Below are positions 5,252-6,954 of a stretch of 6,954 nucleotides of DNA, one piece after another (within the stretch, counting starts at the first letter, position 1; the number at the start of each line of letters is the position of its first letter). Position numbers and translations under genes: made by a program. This DNA comes from Limisphaerales bacterium. Lineage in GTDB: Bacteria; Verrucomicrobiota; Verrucomicrobiia; Limisphaerales; UBA11358. Location of the stretch: contig DAIDJC010000179.1 of the NCBI GenBank assembly GCA_027451565.1, positions 1-6,954 of the forward strand, given 5' to 3'. The notes beneath the pieces are model-generated. The model was not told where the DNA came from. It saw nothing but the letters and a program-made list of their open reading frames with translations, and made no database searches.

Positions 5252-6043
5252 ATGGACTTCATCAAGAAAAATTACGAAAAAATTCTGTTGGGCATCGTTT
5301 TGGCGGGCCTGATCGGGGTTCTTATCTTCATGTTTTTTTACATCAGCGCCGATCACGAGGCAATGGTGAACAGTTCCAATGGCTACATCAAGCGCACGGC
5401 CCCGCCGTTGCCGGATTTGGATCTTTCGGTGGAGTCCCAGGCCCTTGCCAGGGTTCAGGGGAATTACACCTTGGATTTCAACACCACCAACAAGCTTTTC
5501 AACAGCATGGAATGGCAGAAGGCGGCGGATGGATCGCTGATCAAGATCAGCAATGGCAATGAAATAGGCGCCGGCGCAGCCAAGGTCACAGGCATCCACC
5601 CACTCTACTTCAGGTTGTCCTTCGATGAAACCATGACCAACGAATTTGGAGCGCGTTACCAGGTCTATGTTGAAAAGCAGGCAGAAAAACAGCTATATAA
5701 ACGCCGCCCCGAACAGCATTTCGTCTCTGTCGGGGATAAAAATGATGCCTTTGAATTGATGAGTGTCTCCGGCGATCCCTCCAATCCAAGCGCTTTGAAG
5801 GTAAAATTGGCTGATACTGGCGAAATCGTGACCGTTTACCCGGGCAAACCCTATCAGCGCGTTGATGCCTATTCGGCGGATTTCAGTTACGCTCCTGAAA
5901 AAAAGGTTTTCAATGGAAAGCGAGTGGGCGATTTGGTATCATTTGCCGGAGTGGATTATCTGGTTCAGGATGTCAACCAGAATGAATTAGTTTTAGAGGA
6001 CCAATCAAACCAAAGAAAATACACGTTGCCATATTCGCCCTGA
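5252..6043 (+). CDS. Amuc_1099-like, PilP-position membrane-anchored protein
   Basis: 263 residues. The N-terminus MDFIKKNYEK leads straight into one transmembrane helix (about 11-32), followed by a Pro-containing linker (50-60) and a periplasmic region. Two segments look like related small beta domains: 154-197 (HFVSVGDKNDAFELMSVS..., then VKLADTGEIVTVY) and 218-262 (KVFNGKRVGDLVSFAGVDYL, then NELVLEDQSNQRKYTLPYS). The second has the G-D-x-V, then Y-x-V, then E-L-V-L-E-D rhythm of the PilP/GspC homology-region domain that contacts the secretin. I recognise no catalytic motif. The ATG directly abuts the preceding stop codon and lacks a Shine-Dalgarno sequence, which indicates translational coupling. 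By order it corresponds to Akkermansia Amuc_1099. The PilP-like role linking the inner-membrane complex to the secretin is inferred from position and the beta-domain pattern, not from clear sequence identity. Confidence 0.65.
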   Translation: MDFIKKNYEKILLGIVLAGLIGVLIFMFFYISADHEAMVNSSNGYIKRTAPPLPDLDLSVESQALARVQGNYTLDFNTTNKLFNSMEWQKAADGSLIKISNGNEIGAGAAKVTGIHPLYFRLSFDETMTNEFGARYQVYVEKQAEKQLYKRRPEQHFVSVGDKNDAFELMSVSGDPSNPSALKVKLADTGEIVTVYPGKPYQRVDAYSADFSYAPEKKVFNGKRVGDLVSFAGVDYLVQDVNQNELVLEDQSNQRKYTLPYSP

Positions 6044-6094
6044 GCTGGCATATTCCACCTTTACCAACAGCTTTCTGACGAACCCGATTTTGCC

Positions 6095-6954
6095 ATGATT
6101 AAAGTAACTTGTTTTGCGTTCGGATTATCCGCGCTGCTTTTGATTCCATCGCTTGCCCTGGCCCAAGGCACCCCCATTGACATGGCCGTGCATCAATCAG
6201 TGGAAAACCAGGCCAATACGATCGTTCTGAGGCAGAAGTTGGTCGAAGCCCAGTCCATTTACCAGCGGGGAGACATTCTCGGCGCTGCCAAAGCTTATCA
6301 GGAGTGCGTGGATTTGTCCCAGCAGATTGGTCCGGGCATTGAGACCGAAACCGCCCAAGCCGTGGCGGGCCTAAGCACTACCTCCATGTTGCTGGCTCAG
6401 GATGCCCAAAGCCGTGGTGATTATCGTGAGGCTCAGGTTCGGGTGAACGCGGTGCTCAAGGCGGACCCAACCAATCAGGCTGCGATTGCTTTCAAACAAA
6501 AAAACGATCAGATCCTGGATTCACTCAAAGGCAAGCTCCCCTCGCCAGCCATCATGGACGAGGTGCCCCAAATTGCCTCCCAGAAAGTGGATGCGGCCAC
6601 CATGGTGCAGGATGCCAAGGTTTTGTACGAAATGGGCAAACTGGATGATGCGCAGCAAAAGCTTCGCGATGCCTTGAAATTGGATCCTGAAAATCGTGCT
6701 GCCTATTATTATCTCAATCTGATCGGAGAGGCGAATTATGCCCGCAATTCCGCTGAGCACTCCCTCGATTCACGTTTGCGGATGGACCAGGTGGAAAAAC
6801 AGTGGGTTTTGCATAAGTATAAGGCTATTCAGAACGAAATATCGGCATATAGGAACACCAACAAGCAAAGGGTTGGCGAAATTGAAACTAGGGCTAAAAC
6901 GACAGACACCGAGCTATCGCTACTAGAAAAAGACATTATGGAGTTTGAAATACT
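6095..6954 (+). CDS. Signal-peptide TPR protein, probable N-terminal part of a PilQ-type secretin (Amuc_1098-like), cut by window edge
   Basis: 286 complete residues are visible and the frame runs off the right edge. Residues 1-23 form a clear signal peptide (MIKVTC, hydrophobic core, A-L-A before Q24). Helical TPR-like repeats follow: about 45-75 (EAQSIYQRGDILGAAKAYQE at 51-70), 98-131 (AQDAQSRGDYREAQVRVNAV) and 168-210 (VLYEMGKLDDAQQKLRDALK, then LDPENRAAYYYLNLIG). Such repeats precede the secretin domain in the Akkermansia Amuc_1098 gene, at the same place in the operon; the secretin itself would lie beyond the window, so this identity is inferred. The ATG at 6095 is the first usable start after the upstream stop, 51 bases behind it, without a good Shine-Dalgarno sequence. 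From about residue 239 (6809 onward) the protein becomes highly charged and codon use shifts sharply (AGG, CTA, ATA), which may mark a junction or a coiled-coil insert. Confidence 0.68.
   Translation, partial: MIKVTCFAFGLSALLLIPSLALAQGTPIDMAVHQSVENQANTIVLRQKLVEAQSIYQRGDILGAAKAYQECVDLSQQIGPGIETETAQAVAGLSTTSMLLAQDAQSRGDYREAQVRVNAVLKADPTNQAAIAFKQKNDQILDSLKGKLPSPAIMDEVPQIASQKVDAATMVQDAKVLYEMGKLDDAQQKLRDALKLDPENRAAYYYLNLIGEANYARNSAEHSLDSRLRMDQVEKQWVLHKYKAIQNEISAYRNTNKQRVGEIETRAKTTDTELSLLEKDIMEFEI

Noticed and set aside
4928..5599. 223-codon minus-strand open frame spanning two pilus genes
   Set aside because: It is antisense across the junction of two well-supported genes and contains only composition-driven sequence.
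6043..6072. AGCTG/CAGCT inverted repeat between the PilP-position gene and the secretin-type gene
   Set aside because: A 5-bp stem with a 20-base loop and no T run is too weak for a terminator; the operon probably continues through it.
1..6954. CRISPR arrays, tRNA or rRNA genes, transposase genes
   Set aside because: No regularly spaced repeats, no tRNA-like cloverleaf noticed, no rRNA stretches and no transposase motifs were seen on either strand.

Overview
The window looks like a chromosomal piece of a Gram-negative bacterium of the phylum Verrucomicrobiota. The main reason is a plus-strand gene order that matches the Akkermansia muciniphila Amuc_1101-1100-1099-1098 locus: a PilM-like protein, an Amuc_1100-like membrane protein, a small membrane-anchored protein, and a signal-peptide/TPR protein that should lead into an outer-membrane secretin. 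Assignments come from reading motifs and recalled family features, not from a database search. The genus cannot be told from this sequence.

Left part, minus strand (1-2067): three genes read leftwards. First comes a short acylphosphatase (1804-2067), then 3 bases later a calcineurin-like metallophosphoesterase (1078-1800), then after a 95-base gap a family-9 glycosyltransferase of the heptosyltransferase type (982 to beyond the left edge). They are probably co-transcribed, but no single pathway obviously joins them; the glycosyltransferase points to lipopolysaccharide core synthesis.

Middle (2068-2388): a 321-base divergent intergenic region. It holds a G-run cluster with a canonical G-quadruplex pattern, a 12-bp AT palindrome, a plausible sigma70-type promoter facing right, two overlapping alternative hairpins, and a good Shine-Dalgarno sequence in front of pilM. 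A perfect 12-bp tandem duplication lies next to the acylphosphatase start.

Right part, plus strand (2389-6954): four genes packed as an operon. The first encodes a PilM-PilN fusion: a cytoplasmic actin-like domain, a PilN-like M-N-L-M-P peptide, one membrane helix and an envelope domain. The next two genes follow with 1 and 0 intervening bases. They encode a PilO-position protein of the Amuc_1100 type and a PilP-position protein with two possible small beta domains. The fourth gene, cut by the right edge, shows a signal peptide and TPR repeats. Together they look like the inner-membrane alignment complex plus secretin (PilMNOPQ equivalent) of a type IV pilus or related secretion machine. No motor ATPase, platform protein or pilin gene is in the window.

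The most unusual points are the PilM-PilN fusion, repeat-built Pro/Gly-rich linkers in both of the first two operon proteins, a C7 tract in the first linker, and an abrupt codon-usage change in the last ~145 bases that may mark a junction or insertion.
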